64,000 bases of DNA from Gp13-AA77 sp035946735 (GCA_035946735.1 DASYYZ010000215.1:30422-94421), one strand, 5' to 3'. Counted from the stretch's first letter, positions 53,646 to 62,732 are shown. Numbers and translations: made by a program. Notes: generated from the letters alone by a model not told the origin.

Positions 53646-55664
53646 ATGAAACGAACCACAGTTACGATCAAAACGGGTCTGGCATTTGGATTATCTTTTT
53701 TTCTCCTGGGCTGTGGAAACAGCCATAACAACGGCGGAAGCGGCAACTCGTCCTCCGAGGTCAGCGTTACAATTTCTCCAGCTTCGGCGAACGTGCCGGC
53801 CGGTAACTCGCTGCAATTCATGGCGTCAGTAGCCAACACGACGAACACGGCGGTTACTTGGCAGGTGAACGGCACGGCGGGCGGAAGCGCCGCGGTTGGC
53901 ACCATCTCATCAACGGGCGTATACACTGCGCCGTCCACGGTGCCGAACCCAGCCACAACCATGGTAACAGCGGTTTCGCAAGCGGACACCACCGCTTCCG
54001 CGTCGGCTTCGGTTACGGTCACCATGCCTTCGGCCTTCAGCGTGTCGCCGAGCTCGGTCACAGTGCTGGCAGGGGCGACGCAGCAATTCACTGTGACTAC
54101 CCTCGGCGCCATGCCGGTTCCCAAGGCGAATTGGCAGGTGAACGGCGTTACCGGCGGCAGCGCGACCACCGGCACCGTCTCCACGACCGGGCTCTACACG
54201 GCTCCGGCAAATCCGCCTTCTGGCCAGAAGGTGACCGTCACCGCGGTCTCGCAATCTAATTCTTCCCAGACCGCCTCCTCCACCGTCACGGTGGCCCCTT
54301 CGCTCGCGACCCTGAACGGCCAGTATGCGTTCGTTTTCAGCGGCACCAACACGCAGGGCACCCTACAGGAGGCTGGAACTTTCCAGGCGGACGGCAAGGG
54401 CAACCTGGCGAACGGCATTGAGGACGTGAACAGCGGCGCCGGCGTTTTCCCTAACGTGCCCTGTACCGGAACCTACACGGTAGGCTCCGACGGCCGCGGC
54501 AGCCTGGTGATCACGCCCACGGCCGCTTCGGGGCTCAATCCCGAGACGTTCGACATCGTTCTGGCCTCGAACCAGCGCCTTCGCCTGATCCGGTTCGATC
54601 TCACCACGGGCTCGGGCACCGCCGAATTGCAAAACTCTGCGGCTTTCGCAAACTCGGCGCTGAGCGGGAATTACATCGTCAACCTGGACGGCATCGACAG
54701 CGTGGGTGCTCCGTTATCTTCGATCGGAATTCTGTACCTCGGGGGCAACGGCGGAATCTCGAGCGGTCAATTGGACCAGAATGACAACGGCGCAGTGAAT
54801 ACGCAGGTGGCCGCCAGCGGCACCTACAGCGTAGCCTCGACCGGCCGGGGCATCATGACGCTGAAAGGCAATCTGGGCACCTTTGACTTCGCGTTTTACG
54901 TGGTCTCAAAGCAGGAGATCAAGATGGTGTCCACGGACCCGTTTCCGGTCTGGATAGGGTCCGCTAATTTCCAGCAGGGTTCCGCATTCAGCAACTCTAC
55001 GCTGACGGGCAGGGTGGTGTTCGAGGCCGGGGGCAACAATGCATCCGGCGGAGTGGATGTCGCCGGCACTTTTGCCACCGGTGGGTCCGGCGGAACCGTT
55101 ACAAACGGGATCGGCGATGAGAACAGCAACGGCACCGTAACTCAGGGGTACACGTTCACGGGAAGTTACACCATCAACAACAACGGTTACGGAACGCTGC
55201 AGGTTGTGAACACGACGTTCGGCAATGCCAACTACTCCCTCTATCTGCAGTCGACTACTCAGGGGGTCTTGCTGCGCACGGACTCGATTGCGATAACCAT
55301 TGGCAATTTCTATACCCAAAGCCAGTCCTCCTTTGCCGCCTCCGACGTTAAGGGAGCCTACGCGTTCTCGGTGGCTGGTCTTTCCAGCAACGGCACTATC
55401 GACAAGCTGGGCCAATTCACGGCCAACGCTTCGGGCTCCGCCACCGGCACCGAGGACGTAAACGATTCGGGCACGCTCTCGCCCAAGCTGGCGGCTACGG
55501 CAACCTACACGCTGGCGTCGGATGGGCGCGGGTCCCTGAATATCACTGCCGCCGGCGGCACCCGGGTTCTGAATTTCTACCTCATTTCGCCAGGCCAGAT
55601 GCTTCTGATCGGAATGGACAGCGATCAAGTGACCTCCGGCGGTGCCGACCAGCAATTCCCTTAA
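53646..55664 (+). CDS. Surface lipoprotein with BIG2/Ig-like domains
   Basis: 672 residues from ATG 53646. A signal peptide ends in the lipobox FFLLGCGNS, so Cys is the likely lipid anchor. Two Ig-like (Big_2-type) domains follow, each with the ending VSTTGLYTAPA or SSTGVYTAPS typical of this class in Acidobacteriota. The remaining two thirds holds about four beta-rich units with phrases such as NGQYAFVFSGTNTQGTL and ATYTLASDGRGSLNIT. Probable surface-exposed, adhesive or structural protein; no enzymatic site visible. Confidence 0.8.
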   Translation: MKRTTVTIKTGLAFGLSFFLLGCGNSHNNGGSGNSSSEVSVTISPASANVPAGNSLQFMASVANTTNTAVTWQVNGTAGGSAAVGTISSTGVYTAPSTVPNPATTMVTAVSQADTTASASASVTVTMPSAFSVSPSSVTVLAGATQQFTVTTLGAMPVPKANWQVNGVTGGSATTGTVSTTGLYTAPANPPSGQKVTVTAVSQSNSSQTASSTVTVAPSLATLNGQYAFVFSGTNTQGTLQEAGTFQADGKGNLANGIEDVNSGAGVFPNVPCTGTYTVGSDGRGSLVITPTAASGLNPETFDIVLASNQRLRLIRFDLTTGSGTAELQNSAAFANSALSGNYIVNLDGIDSVGAPLSSIGILYLGGNGGISSGQLDQNDNGAVNTQVAASGTYSVASTGRGIMTLKGNLGTFDFAFYVVSKQEIKMVSTDPFPVWIGSANFQQGSAFSNSTLTGRVVFEAGGNNASGGVDVAGTFATGGSGGTVTNGIGDENSNGTVTQGYTFTGSYTINNNGYGTLQVVNTTFGNANYSLYLQSTTQGVLLRTDSIAITIGNFYTQSQSSFAASDVKGAYAFSVAGLSSNGTIDKLGQFTANASGSATGTEDVNDSGTLSPKLAATATYTLASDGRGSLNITAAGGTRVLNFYLISPGQMLLIGMDSDQVTSGGADQQFP

Positions 55665-55726
55665 GTGTTGGCGCCAGGCAAGAAGTGTGGCGCGAGGCAG
55701 GCGATTCGTAGTAAGTTGGCTTCACG

Positions 55727-55802
55727 CGCCCGTAGCTCAGTTGGATAGAGCGGCAGACTTCGAATCTGTAGGTCGGGGGTTCGAATCCCTCCGGGCGCGC
55801 CA
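55727..55802 (+). tRNA. tRNA-Arg (anticodon TCG)
   Basis: A full cloverleaf: acceptor GCGCCCG paired with CGGGCGC, D arm GCTC/GAGC, anticodon loop CTTCGAA with anticodon TCG, T arm GGGGGTTCGAATCCCTC, discriminator G and encoded CCA at 55800-55802. Its 3' end adjoins the integrase region, and it is the likely attachment site of the downstream island. Confidence 0.95.
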
Positions 55803-56281
55803 TCATTCCAAAGGATTTGCTGAAACTAAACAAGTTAATGGTATCGCTCTTCTCCACCGCATCGGCTGTATCGGCACCCATCAACACCAGCCGTGGGGAC
55901 TTTCTGGGGACTTTTTGGGGACCGGAAATTCGGCTGAACAGAGAGCGGTGCGCGACCTCTTTTTCCCTCCAAAAAAAGTGCTGGAAAAAGACCGGATACC
56001 ATCTGTTACGCCGCTTTCACAGAAAAAACCCACCCGCGCGCGTATAGAAGATTTCTGCGAAAATGGCGTATCCAGATGGTAGCTGGTATCCCAGCGCCGC
56101 AGATAGCCTGGTTTGCACGTGAGCTGGAGGTGGGTGAGCGGGTGCGCTAGCGATGCTGACCGAACCGCTACTCTTCCGTACCGGAACTCGAGGCGAAATG
56201 AACCGCTGGGCGCCCCGAAAAGTGGGGACTTTGCCGGGGACAAAAGCCAGATGTTTGGGCTTTTTTGAGGATTAAGGGCCC
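55803..56281 (+). other. Gene-free island end between tRNA-Arg and integrase, attachment region
   Basis: 479 bases without a convincing gene. It contains the phased GGGGAC copies at 55895, 55906 and 55917 (11-base spacing, each followed by CTTT or CC), two more at 56224 and 56236, and an inverted repeat ACCATCTG/CAGATGGTA (about 55997-56005 and 56073-56081). This is the expected place for integrase arm-type sites. Confidence 0.6.
55895..55922 (+). repeat. Three 11-bp phased GGGGAC direct repeats
   Basis: GGGGACTTTCT, GGGGACTTTTT and GGGGACC begin at 55895, 55906 and 55917, exactly 11 bases apart, which is one helical turn. They lie 90 bases from the tRNA and are candidates for arm-type binding sites of the neighbouring integrase. 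Confidence 0.6.
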
Positions 56282-57469
56282 TCAAAAGTCTGTCGCTCTG
56301 AAAAAGAGCTCAGTTGACCACCTCGGGAGGCTTCGGCTCATCAGCCGGATTGTCGGCCGCGGGGCCGTCATCCTGGGGCTTGGGCAGGCGCGCCTGCTGT
56401 TCGTGGGCCTGGAAACGCGCGAAGGACTCCGGACGTCGCGGTCCTGGACGTGGATGTAGTACCGATCGGTGATGCTGGGCGAAGAGTGGCCCATGAGGTA
56501 GGCCAGGGCGTGCCGGTTCATGCCGGCCTGGGCGCAGCGGGTGCCGAAGGTGTGGCGCAGGGAGTAGAGCGGGAAGATTTCGAGCTTGGCGGCCTTGCAA
56601 GCGGCATAGTGGCGTTTGTTGAAGGTGACGGCGTGGCCGGTGACGCTCTCAGGTGAGGGGAACACGAATTCGCTGCCAGCGGTGCGCGTGCGGCGCATCT
56701 CGAGGACGGCCTGGACGCGCTGGCTCAGTGGCACGAGGCGGGTAGCCTTCTTGGTCTTGCCGCTGGCGACCGCAATCCCGTTGACTCTGACGTTCTCCCA
56801 CCGCAGGCCGTAGAGTTCCGAATCCGGCCGCAATCCGACGTCCAGCAAGATCAAAAAAGCATCGCGGATGTCTCCGCGGGCCACCTTCAGATAAGCTTCC
56901 TCTTCCACCCTCGTGATCACGCGATCGCGGCCCTCGGCCGGCAGACAGTGAATGGAGGGGCACTTGTCCAGAACATCCGTCTCAACCGCATAGCGAAGGA
57001 TGCGGCGAAGGCAGCGGAGCTCGCCATTGCTGGCGTGAGGCGTGTTGCCTTTTTCCGCTGCGAGGCGGATGGAGACATAGGCGTCGAGAGTCCGCTTCGT
57101 GATCGTGTCCAGCTTGGCTCCGGCGAGGGGCGCGAAGCGGCCGATCCGCTTCATACACTCTTGGTAGAACTCGAGGGTGCGCGGTTTCAGGCGGGGCCCG
57201 ATGTTGGCGAATACCACTTCAGCATATTCGGCCAGGGTCAGAACCGTAGGCGTCGGGGGCAGCTCTTTCGGCCACTTCTCGCCCGGCTGGATCTCGCCGC
57301 GCTTGAGCGCCATCAGGTGTTCCTCGGCCAGGTCGCGCGCCTTCTGCTTGTTTTGAAAAGGCGTCGTGACCTCGACCCCATGACCCTTGTATGTGAATCT
57401 GTACCCGTAGACCCCCGCCGGCCGCGAAGCGCCTGCCTTGTCTTTGTAAATTCGACGTGAGATCTTGAT
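56282..57469 (-). CDS. Tyrosine recombinase (island integrase), no canonical start upstream of its arm domain
   Basis: The catalytic part is clear: Arg in LDVGLRPDSELYGLRW, YSLRHTFGTR (Tyr at the usual first His position), MGHSSPSITD and the tyrosine in DRYYIHVQ. Upstream of ATG 57313 the same frame encodes an arm-type N-terminal domain (RRIYKDKAGASRPAGVYGYR, TYKGHGVEVTTPF). No ATG, GTG or TTG is found there; the best position is ATC 57469, eight bases after AAAGGAG. One G for C change would make ATG. The last 50 residues look wrong, and a shift near 56431 with a stop at 56310 gives a more typical tail. It probably integrated the island at tRNA-Arg(TCG). Confidence 0.75.
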   Translation of the reverse strand: MKISRRIYKDKAGASRPAGVYGYRFTYKGHGVEVTTPFQNKQKARDLAEEHLMALKRGEIQPGEKWPKELPPTPTVLTLAEYAEVVFANIGPRLKPRTLEFYQECMKRIGRFAPLAGAKLDTITKRTLDAYVSIRLAAEKGNTPHASNGELRCLRRILRYAVETDVLDKCPSIHCLPAEGRDRVITRVEEEAYLKVARGDIRDAFLILLDVGLRPDSELYGLRWENVRVNGIAVASGKTKKATRLVPLSQRVQAVLEMRRTRTAGSEFVFPSPESVTGHAVTFNKRHYAACKAAKLEIFPLYSLRHTFGTRCAQAGMNRHALAYLMGHSSPSITDRYYIHVQDRDVRSPSRVSRPTNSRRACPSPRMTAPRPTIRLMSRSLPRWSTELFFRATDF

Positions 57470-58158
57470 CGCTTTTTCTCCTTTCGATTTTTGGCTACTC
57501 TTGATTTCGATCGTGATCTCTTCTTAAGTCGCTTCTTGCCGACTCGGTTCCACCATTCCAACTTGTAGGCCCGCTGTAGCGCGTCTGTGCACTCGCGGCG
57601 GCCGCAGCCTCGTTCCGAAGTCTTTTTGGTGATAAAGAACGGTTCTGGGCAACCTTCGGGGTTTTGACACAGCTTCAGATGCCGGGCCTCCTCGATCGCG
57701 CGCAGTACTACCTCCGCAAATGCTTCGTTCTTCGGTTCCGTGTCGCTCAGGACGTAGGCTTGGTAGATCTTCATCAGTTGCAACCGCTTTTTGGCCACGC
57801 TGGGTTCGGCCCACGCCTGTCTCAGGCTCTGGCGAGCTTCCAGGAGAAACCACGTTGGCTTTGATCGTGGCAAGTTGAAGAGCGGTCTGACGCCCTGAAC
57901 GCGCAGCAACACGTCTGTCAACGGCGCCGGCTCTGCGCTGGGCTCAGCGCTGAATTCTGCGTCGTGCTGTGGGATTACATCCGAGAAGTTTTGAACGAAG
58001 CGCAGCAATCGCTCCGCGCGCTTCGTGAAGAACTGAGACACCTCACGGGCAGTCTCCTCCACCGCCTTGTTGTTGGGATCGAGGCCCGGGTAACCGCGAA
58101 TGTCGATGTCCTTGTTGGCCCAGTGCTTGAGAAAAAGGTCGATTCTTGCGGGTTTCAT
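57313..58158 (-). CDS. Island-encoded zinc-ribbon-like protein, C-terminus out of frame
   Basis: 281 residues as read, from ATG 58158. Residues about 170-195 hold CQNPEGC and CGRREC, two CxnC pairs of a zinc-binding ribbon resembling CGNR-type fingers. The last 75 residues are strongly basic (KKRSRSKSRVAKNRKEKKRSRS) and come from reading the integrase's N-terminal region in another frame, so they are probably not native. A TAA in the integrase frame at 57526-57524 would be a natural end. It likely binds DNA; function unknown. Confidence 0.55.
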   Translation of the reverse strand: MKPARIDLFLKHWANKDIDIRGYPGLDPNNKAVEETAREVSQFFTKRAERLLRFVQNFSDVIPQHDAEFSAEPSAEPAPLTDVLLRVQGVRPLFNLPRSKPTWFLLEARQSLRQAWAEPSVAKKRLQLMKIYQAYVLSDTEPKNEAFAEVVLRAIEEARHLKLCQNPEGCPEPFFITKKTSERGCGRRECTDALQRAYKLEWWNRVGKKRLKKRSRSKSRVAKNRKEKKRSRSHVEFTKTRQALRGRRGSTGTDSHTRVMGSRSRRLFKTSRRRATWPRNT

Positions 58159-58302
58159 CTAAACTCCGTCACAGCCCCTCTAGAGTTCAGTAAAAGTTAC
58201 TTTCTAGATTTACATCAACACCAACTTATGAGATAAACAAATCTACGCCGCTGCTGGAACGCTGTCAACACTTTTCGAAGGCATCGGCAAGGAGGTAAAA
58301 CG

Positions 58303-58515
58303 GTGAGACCCGGGAATGAGGAGGCGAAGAGGCCACGCCCTGTTGTTAAGCGCGATGTCTTCAAGGTCAGTGAGGTCGCAGCGCGAACTGGCTTCTCCAG
58401 TGACTTCTACTGGAAGAAAATTCGCGAAGGCAAAATCAAGGTCCTTCCGATGGGAAGCTCAGTCGCGATCTCGGCTGAAAAATATCAGCGGATCATCACC
58501 GAGGGCGTGGCGTGA
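58303..58515 (+). CDS. Small excisionase-like HTH protein
   Basis: 70 residues from GTG 58303, preceded by AAGGAGG at a good distance. KRDVFKVSEVAARTGFSSDFYWKKIREGKIKVL is a MerR-like/excisionase HTH pattern with a basic wing. The gene is divergent from the zinc-ribbon gene, with about 145 bases between them as possible control region. It overlaps the start of the next gene (GTGA) and may regulate the primase operon or assist excision. Confidence 0.65.
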   Translation: MRPGNEEAKRPRPVVKRDVFKVSEVAARTGFSSDFYWKKIREGKIKVLPMGSSVAISAEKYQRIITEGVA

Positions 58516-59105
58516 ACGCTGCCGTCGAATTCGATCTGCGTGAGCTGCTGACAGCAGCAGGGGCCGAGTTTGGGCGCGGAAAACGGCCCCGCTGCCCTCG
58601 CTGCAAGAAGCTCGGCACTCTTTCGGTTGACCTCGCCAACGGGGTCTTTTGCTGCCATAACTCGGAATGCGACTTCCGCGGGAATGCGGTCATCCTGGCG
58701 AAGGCACAGGGGCGCCTCGCCCATGTGTCGCCGGCCGAGCGTCGCGCCCAGGCTGAAGCTCATCGGCGGGCCCGGGAAGCTGCCGAGATCACAGCCTCAA
58801 GAGCATCAGCCGAGCGTCAGCAGCTCTACGCCACTCACCGCGAGCTGCTGAGCATTCAGGAAAAGGCTGACGAGTGGCTTCGTACTAACCCTGACGACCA
58901 GACGGCCTGGTCCGGCCTGCGATTTACCGACATCCAGATCCCCCGCGTCCGCGCGGCGCTCGGCATCCTCGAGGACGCACCCATTGAGACAAGACTGAAA
59001 TTTCTTGAGGCCGGCGCCGAAGAGCGCGAGGCCATGATCGATGTGGTCATTGAACGAGGCGGGATCCTCGACGACTCGGGCCGGTTTGTGGAGGTCGCCT
59101 ATTGA
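58512..59105 (+). CDS. Primase-type CHC2-like zinc-ribbon protein
   Basis: 197 residues from GTG 58512, overlapping the stop of the upstream gene. The N-terminal 55 residues hold CPRCKKLGTLSVDLANGVFC and CHNSECDFRGN, a zinc ribbon as in the N-terminus of bacterial and phage primases. The middle is an Ala/Arg/Glu-rich helix, and the C-terminal part (RVRAALGILEDAPIETRLKF) looks helical. It is followed with overlap by the P4-type primase gene, so it likely provides the DNA-binding zinc domain for it. Confidence 0.65.
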   Translation: MNAAVEFDLRELLTAAGAEFGRGKRPRCPRCKKLGTLSVDLANGVFCCHNSECDFRGNAVILAKAQGRLAHVSPAERRAQAEAHRRAREAAEITASRASAERQQLYATHRELLSIQEKADEWLRTNPDDQTAWSGLRFTDIQIPRVRAALGILEDAPIETRLKFLEAGAEEREAMIDVVIERGGILDDSGRFVEVAY

Positions 59106-60142
59106 TGGCACCCGCAGCAGGCGTGCGTCTCGATCCATCGAAGCCCTCCCGCGAGCAGCAGGAATACGCGGCATACTTCACACAGCACCCTGAGGCGGTC
59201 CCGAGAGTTCGGCCGGACGATGATGCACGCGACCCTAACCTTCTCTCCGCGATGCAGAACGATACCGGGAACGCCGAGCGCTTTGCCTGCCTCTACGATT
59301 CGACGAGCCGCTACTGCCATACCCTCAACGCTTGGCTGAATTTCGACGGCCGCCGATGGTCCGTCGACGATGATGGTCAAGCCGAGCTGAAAGCGGAGCT
59401 GACCACGACGGCCTACATGAACCAGGCCGTCAAAGCGAAAAACGAGGACGCGAAGAAATTCGCGCGCCAGTGCCTCGAGCATCACGGCATCGTTTCCTGT
59501 CTCGCGAGCGCCAGGCGTCACCTTTCGATCAAGCCGGCCGAGCTCGATCGCCAGCGGTTTCTGCTGAACTGCCAGAACGGAACGGTTGACCTCACCACGG
59601 GCATCCTCGAGCCGCACCAGCCTGGGCACTTCATCACCAAAGTGGTGCATCACGACTACCGGCCCGACACTCCTCCGCCCGACCGCTTTCTCGCCTTCCT
59701 CGATCGGATCTTCGCTTGCAACGACGACCTGATTCTCTACATGCAAAAAGTCTTCGGTTATGCGCTCACCGGCGACGTTTCGGAGCGATCGGTCTGGTGT
59801 CTTTTTGGCAGGGGCTCGAACGGGAAAACGACGTTGCTCGAGACCATCAGGAGCCTAATCGCCGAGTACTCTGCCCAATTGATGATCGATTCGCTGATGC
59901 TCCACAGCTCCCGCGAATCGAGCGCTTCGCTTTCTGACCTCTCGGCATTGCGTGGCGCCCGGTTCGTCACCACGTCTGAAGTCGAGAGCGGCCAGACCCT
60001 CGCGGTGGCCAAATTGAAATACCTCACGGCCGGCGCGGGCATGATCAAGACCGTCCGGAAGTACGAGAACCCGCTCGAATTTGAAACCACTCACAAATTG
60101 TTTCTGGACGCCAATCATCGACCGCGAATCCGTGCGGTTTGA
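59102..60142 (+). pseudogene. P4-type phage primase/helicase, C-terminally truncated
   Basis: 346 residues, about two thirds of the usual length. The N-terminal half is the D5_N/P4 primase domain (LNCQNGTVDLTTGILEPH), then the helicase with Walker A FGRGSNGKTTLLETI and, at the end, YENPLEFETTHKLFLDANHRP, the beginning of sensor 1. The rest of the SF3 helicase is missing: the frame stops after IRAV and unrelated sequence follows. The truncation lies at about 60115-60140 and suggests a deletion. The protein would not be a working helicase. Confidence 0.75.
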
Positions 60143-60704
60143 CGATCGCACACTCGAGGCCTTCGCGAAAGCCCGGGTACGGCTCGGCTCGAGCACCTCC
60201 GCGGCCCTGGAGCTTGGCGAGTACACAAGCAAGGGCGCCGCCAAGGTTGCCGGCTTTTAGCTGGCCCGCAAGCTGAAGAAGCATCCACTGCGGAAGCAAT
60301 GGGAACGGGAAGCGCACCGCGAGCTGCGGTCTCGTCCCGTGGTGGTGGCGGATCGCAGCCAAAATCCGCTCGAAGCCGCACGCGCTGAAGCAGCCGCGGC
60401 CGATTACGCCGCGCGAAACCTTGCGAAAGCCGAATGCCACGAACCCGAGTTCTGGCGCCGGCTCGAGCTCGCGAAGAAGCTCGGGCTTCCACTTCACGAG
60501 GTTCCTGAGCTCCCACCTGGTCCGCCTCAACGGTGGGATATGTGCGGCGAACGGCTGGACCCGTATCGCCCCGATGCTCGCCGCCAAATCCCGAGTCAGA
60601 GAACAGTGGACCGCATCATGGCAGGGGCCAGCGGCCGTTCTGTGATGTCAACCTATGCGAGCAAGCCGGCGAGGCACGTTCAGCCCGGGCCCTGGATTTT
60701 TTGA
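60138..60704 (+). pseudogene. Broken phage-like gene remnant, possibly small terminase
   Basis: The frame beginning near 60138 reads DDRTLEAFAKARVRLGSSTS with a helix-turn-helix-like AALELGEYTSKGAAKVAG, then a TAG at 60258-60260, and continues in the same frame as an Ala/Glu/Arg-rich helical stretch to 60704. The N-terminal part resembles phage small terminase or other island HTH proteins, but weakly. The stop and the missing start show that it is not intact. The frame from ATG 60339 is a shorter alternative CDS. Confidence 0.4.
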
Positions 60705-60714
60705 GGGAGGCACC

Positions 60715-61122
60715 ATGACTGACGACCAGAAAAAACTCGTGAAGTCTAACGTCGCCGCTGACATCGCCATGTGGACCCAGAAATTGAAAACGGCGCGCGA
60801 TCTGGTGGTCAGTCTCACGCTCGACCAGACGTCTTTGTCCGATGCCCACCAGAAGGCTGATGGCGCCCTGGCCGCCACGCGCGACCTCGACAAGCGGGTC
60901 TCGGCCCAGGAGGGAACGACCGGCAGACACGCCGGGTTGATTCGTGAGCTGGGGAGCGAGAAGGCGGACCAGGCCGCACACGACGCTTTGAGGGGCCGCT
61001 TTGCTGCTCTCGAGGCTGAGCTGAGCAATCGCCCGATGAAGGCGGACCTGGAAGCCCTCGACCAGAAACTGAGCGAGAGGATCCGTTTGGCTTTGAACCT
61101 GGGCGAGCTGCTGCCGAAGTAG
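60715..61122 (+). CDS. Coiled-coil island protein
   Basis: 135 residues from ATG 60715, behind GGAGG. It is almost entirely helical, with heptad-like segments (LDKRVSAQEGTTGRHAGLIR, AALEAELSNRPMKADLEAL). No enzymatic motif. Size and place suggest a phage-like structural or replication accessory protein. The next gene starts nine bases downstream. Confidence 0.6.
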   Translation: MTDDQKKLVKSNVAADIAMWTQKLKTARDLVVSLTLDQTSLSDAHQKADGALAATRDLDKRVSAQEGTTGRHAGLIRELGSEKADQAAHDALRGRFAALEAELSNRPMKADLEALDQKLSERIRLALNLGELLPK

Positions 61123-61130
61123 GCGCGATC

Positions 61131-61346
61131 ATGGCCGAGCCTACCCTGGAACGCATCCGCCAGGCGATCGGTGGCTTTCGCCTCATCGGAGGCGAGGTCC
61201 ATCTGCAGGTCGTCTACCCTTGCGAGAACCCAGGTTACTTCACACGCAGCCTGGGCGAGCTCATCGAGCAGCATGCCGACCTTGCGGCTCAAGTCCTCGC
61301 GGAGGAATCCCGCTGGTTCGAAGCTCACATACCGGCCGCACCATGA
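61131..61346 (+). CDS. Small island protein of unknown function
   Basis: 71 residues, mixed alpha/beta (LERIRQAIGGFRLIGGEVHL, ELIEQHADLAAQVLAEE). No family recognised. It overlaps the next gene's start by four bases (ATGA), so the two are translated together. Confidence 0.5.
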   Translation: MAEPTLERIRQAIGGFRLIGGEVHLQVVYPCENPGYFTRSLGELIEQHADLAAQVLAEESRWFEAHIPAAP

Positions 61347-61603
61347 TCTTCTGTGCGAACCCGGAGTGCCGAAAGCAATTCGAGCCGCGGAAGGCGAATC
61401 AGAGATTCCACTCTCCGAGCTGCCGTGAGCAGGTTCGGAATCTCCGTCAGCCGGTGGTGAGGCTTAAGGAACCCCTAGTAACCACGGCTGGCAGGGCCAG
61501 GCGTAAGCGATCACGGGGCAGGGCAGGCCATCACCCTACCGCGTGGTCGATCGTCGCAGGATGGCTCCAGGAACGCGAAAACGTGCTGTACGGATTTCGA
61601 TGA
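61343..61603 (+). CDS. Small zinc-ribbon island protein
   Basis: 86 residues from ATG 61343, overlapping the upstream stop. FCANPECRKQFEP and FHSPSCREQVRNL provide Cys pairs of a zinc ribbon or HNH-associated finger. The C-terminus is very basic (RARRKRSRGRAGH). It likely binds nucleic acid; function unknown. Confidence 0.5.
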   Translation: MIFCANPECRKQFEPRKANQRFHSPSCREQVRNLRQPVVRLKEPLVTTAGRARRKRSRGRAGHHPTAWSIVAGWLQERENVLYGFR

Positions 61604-61689
61604 AAGGAGAACCTTCGTGGAGTTATCAGAGAGCGACCGCCAGATCTTGCAAGCCTTCAGCGACCAGCTCAGGCCTCCTGACGACTGTG

Positions 61690-62028
61690 ATGGAACACAT
61701 CTTGCTAACGGAACTGGCTGCAGTCGGATTTGGGCTGCCTCAGCGACTGACCGACGCACTAAAAAGTAAGTTCAATTGCTATCACGAGATTGTTTCTTTG
61801 CTTGCGATTTGGGTCGCCTGGCCGGACATGGATCTAGAGCAGATGGAGGGGATCGTGCAAGCAGAGTTCGACAGCGAAGAGCGAGAAGGCGGCGCGGAGT
61901 CCATATTCTTCTTGGAGCAAGGCAGAGAGCCCAGTCCACGAGAACTCTGGAATCACCTCCGCAAAGAGGACGAATGGCTGGAATCGCTCAACCGAGAGTT
62001 CCCACCAACTGGCGCTTCTCCGCACTGA
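61690..62028 (+). CDS. Small island protein, start uncertain and possible frameshift
   Basis: 112 residues from ATG 61690 (MEHILLTELAAVGFGLPQRL and SLLAIWVAWPD), acidic and helical. No Shine-Dalgarno precedes this ATG. A perfect AAAGGAG lies upstream of GTG 61617, which opens a sensible frame (VELSESDRQILQAFSDQLRP) in another phase and ends at about 61770. Either two overlapping genes or a one-base shift near 61690 is possible. No family recognised. Confidence 0.4.
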   Translation: MEHILLTELAAVGFGLPQRLTDALKSKFNCYHEIVSLLAIWVAWPDMDLEQMEGIVQAEFDSEEREGGAESIFFLEQGREPSPRELWNHLRKEDEWLESLNREFPPTGASPH

Positions 62029-62201
62029 GGCGAAAGGCACGATTCTGAGGTCAAAAGGCAGGGAGCAATTCCCTCTCAGTTTGCCGGGCCGGCCTTGCCC
62101 GGCCGCTGCTTCGAGCCGCTCGATCCGTTGCTCCAACCCGCTGAGCCTTTTATGAAATTCCGGGCACTTGACCGCGCGTACGTACACATGTACTCTGAAC
62201 T

Positions 62202-62478
62202 GTGGCGATCATCTGGGACACAGCCGAAAGAAAAAGCGAATCTGAGGAAGCACGGTATCCGCTTCGCCCCGGCTGCGCTGGCCCTGGACGATCCGTATGC
62301 CGTGACCATCGCGGATCGTGAGTCGAACCCGGCCGAAGAGCGTTTCGTAACGCTGGGCGCGGACCCTCAAGGCCGGATTCTGGTGATCGTCTACGCCTAT
62401 CGCGGCGATGACATTCGCATGATCTCCGCGCGGGCGGCGACCCGTCGCGAGCGCGAAGCCTACGAGAGGAAACGATGA
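62202..62478 (+). pseudogene. brnT: BrnT-type toxin, disrupted by an extra base
   Basis: The BrnT fold is a small RNase-like toxin. The frame from GTG 62202 gives VAIIWDTAERK and then runs off. From about 62227 another frame gives KEKANLRKHGIRFAPAALAL, RFVTLGADPQGRILVIVY and RMISARAATRRER, the conserved BrnT core and end. Deleting the G at 62226 would give WDTAKEKANLRKHG, the standard BrnT N-terminus, so a one-base insertion is likely. The stop overlaps brnA by four bases. Probably inactive as written. Confidence 0.75.
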
Positions 62479-62732
62479 AAAAAGAATACGACTTCAGCAA
62501 GGGCAAACGCGGTCCGGTCCTGCCGGTTGATCCCGGAAAAGACCGCATCACGATTCGTCTCGACAAAGACATCCTGGAGTTTTTCTACGAGCAGGTCGAG
62601 CTGGCCGGCGGCGGTAATTACCAAACCCTGATCAACAGCGCATTGCGCTCGTTCATCGAAGATCGACGCGTCCCGTCGCTCGAAAAGAGGTTGCGGGCGA
62701 TCATCCGCGAAGAGTTGCGGAAAGCAGGTTAA
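62475..62732 (+). CDS. brnA: BrnA-type antitoxin
   Basis: 85 residues from ATG 62475. KDRITIRLDKDILEFFYEQVELAGGGNYQTLINSALRSFIE is a ribbon-helix-helix domain of BrnA type, which binds DNA and neutralises BrnT. The sequence is intact, while the toxin is frameshifted, a common pattern for decaying toxin-antitoxin pairs. It should autoregulate the operon. Confidence 0.8.
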   Translation: MKKEYDFSKGKRGPVLPVDPGKDRITIRLDKDILEFFYEQVELAGGGNYQTLINSALRSFIEDRRVPSLEKRLRAIIREELRKAG

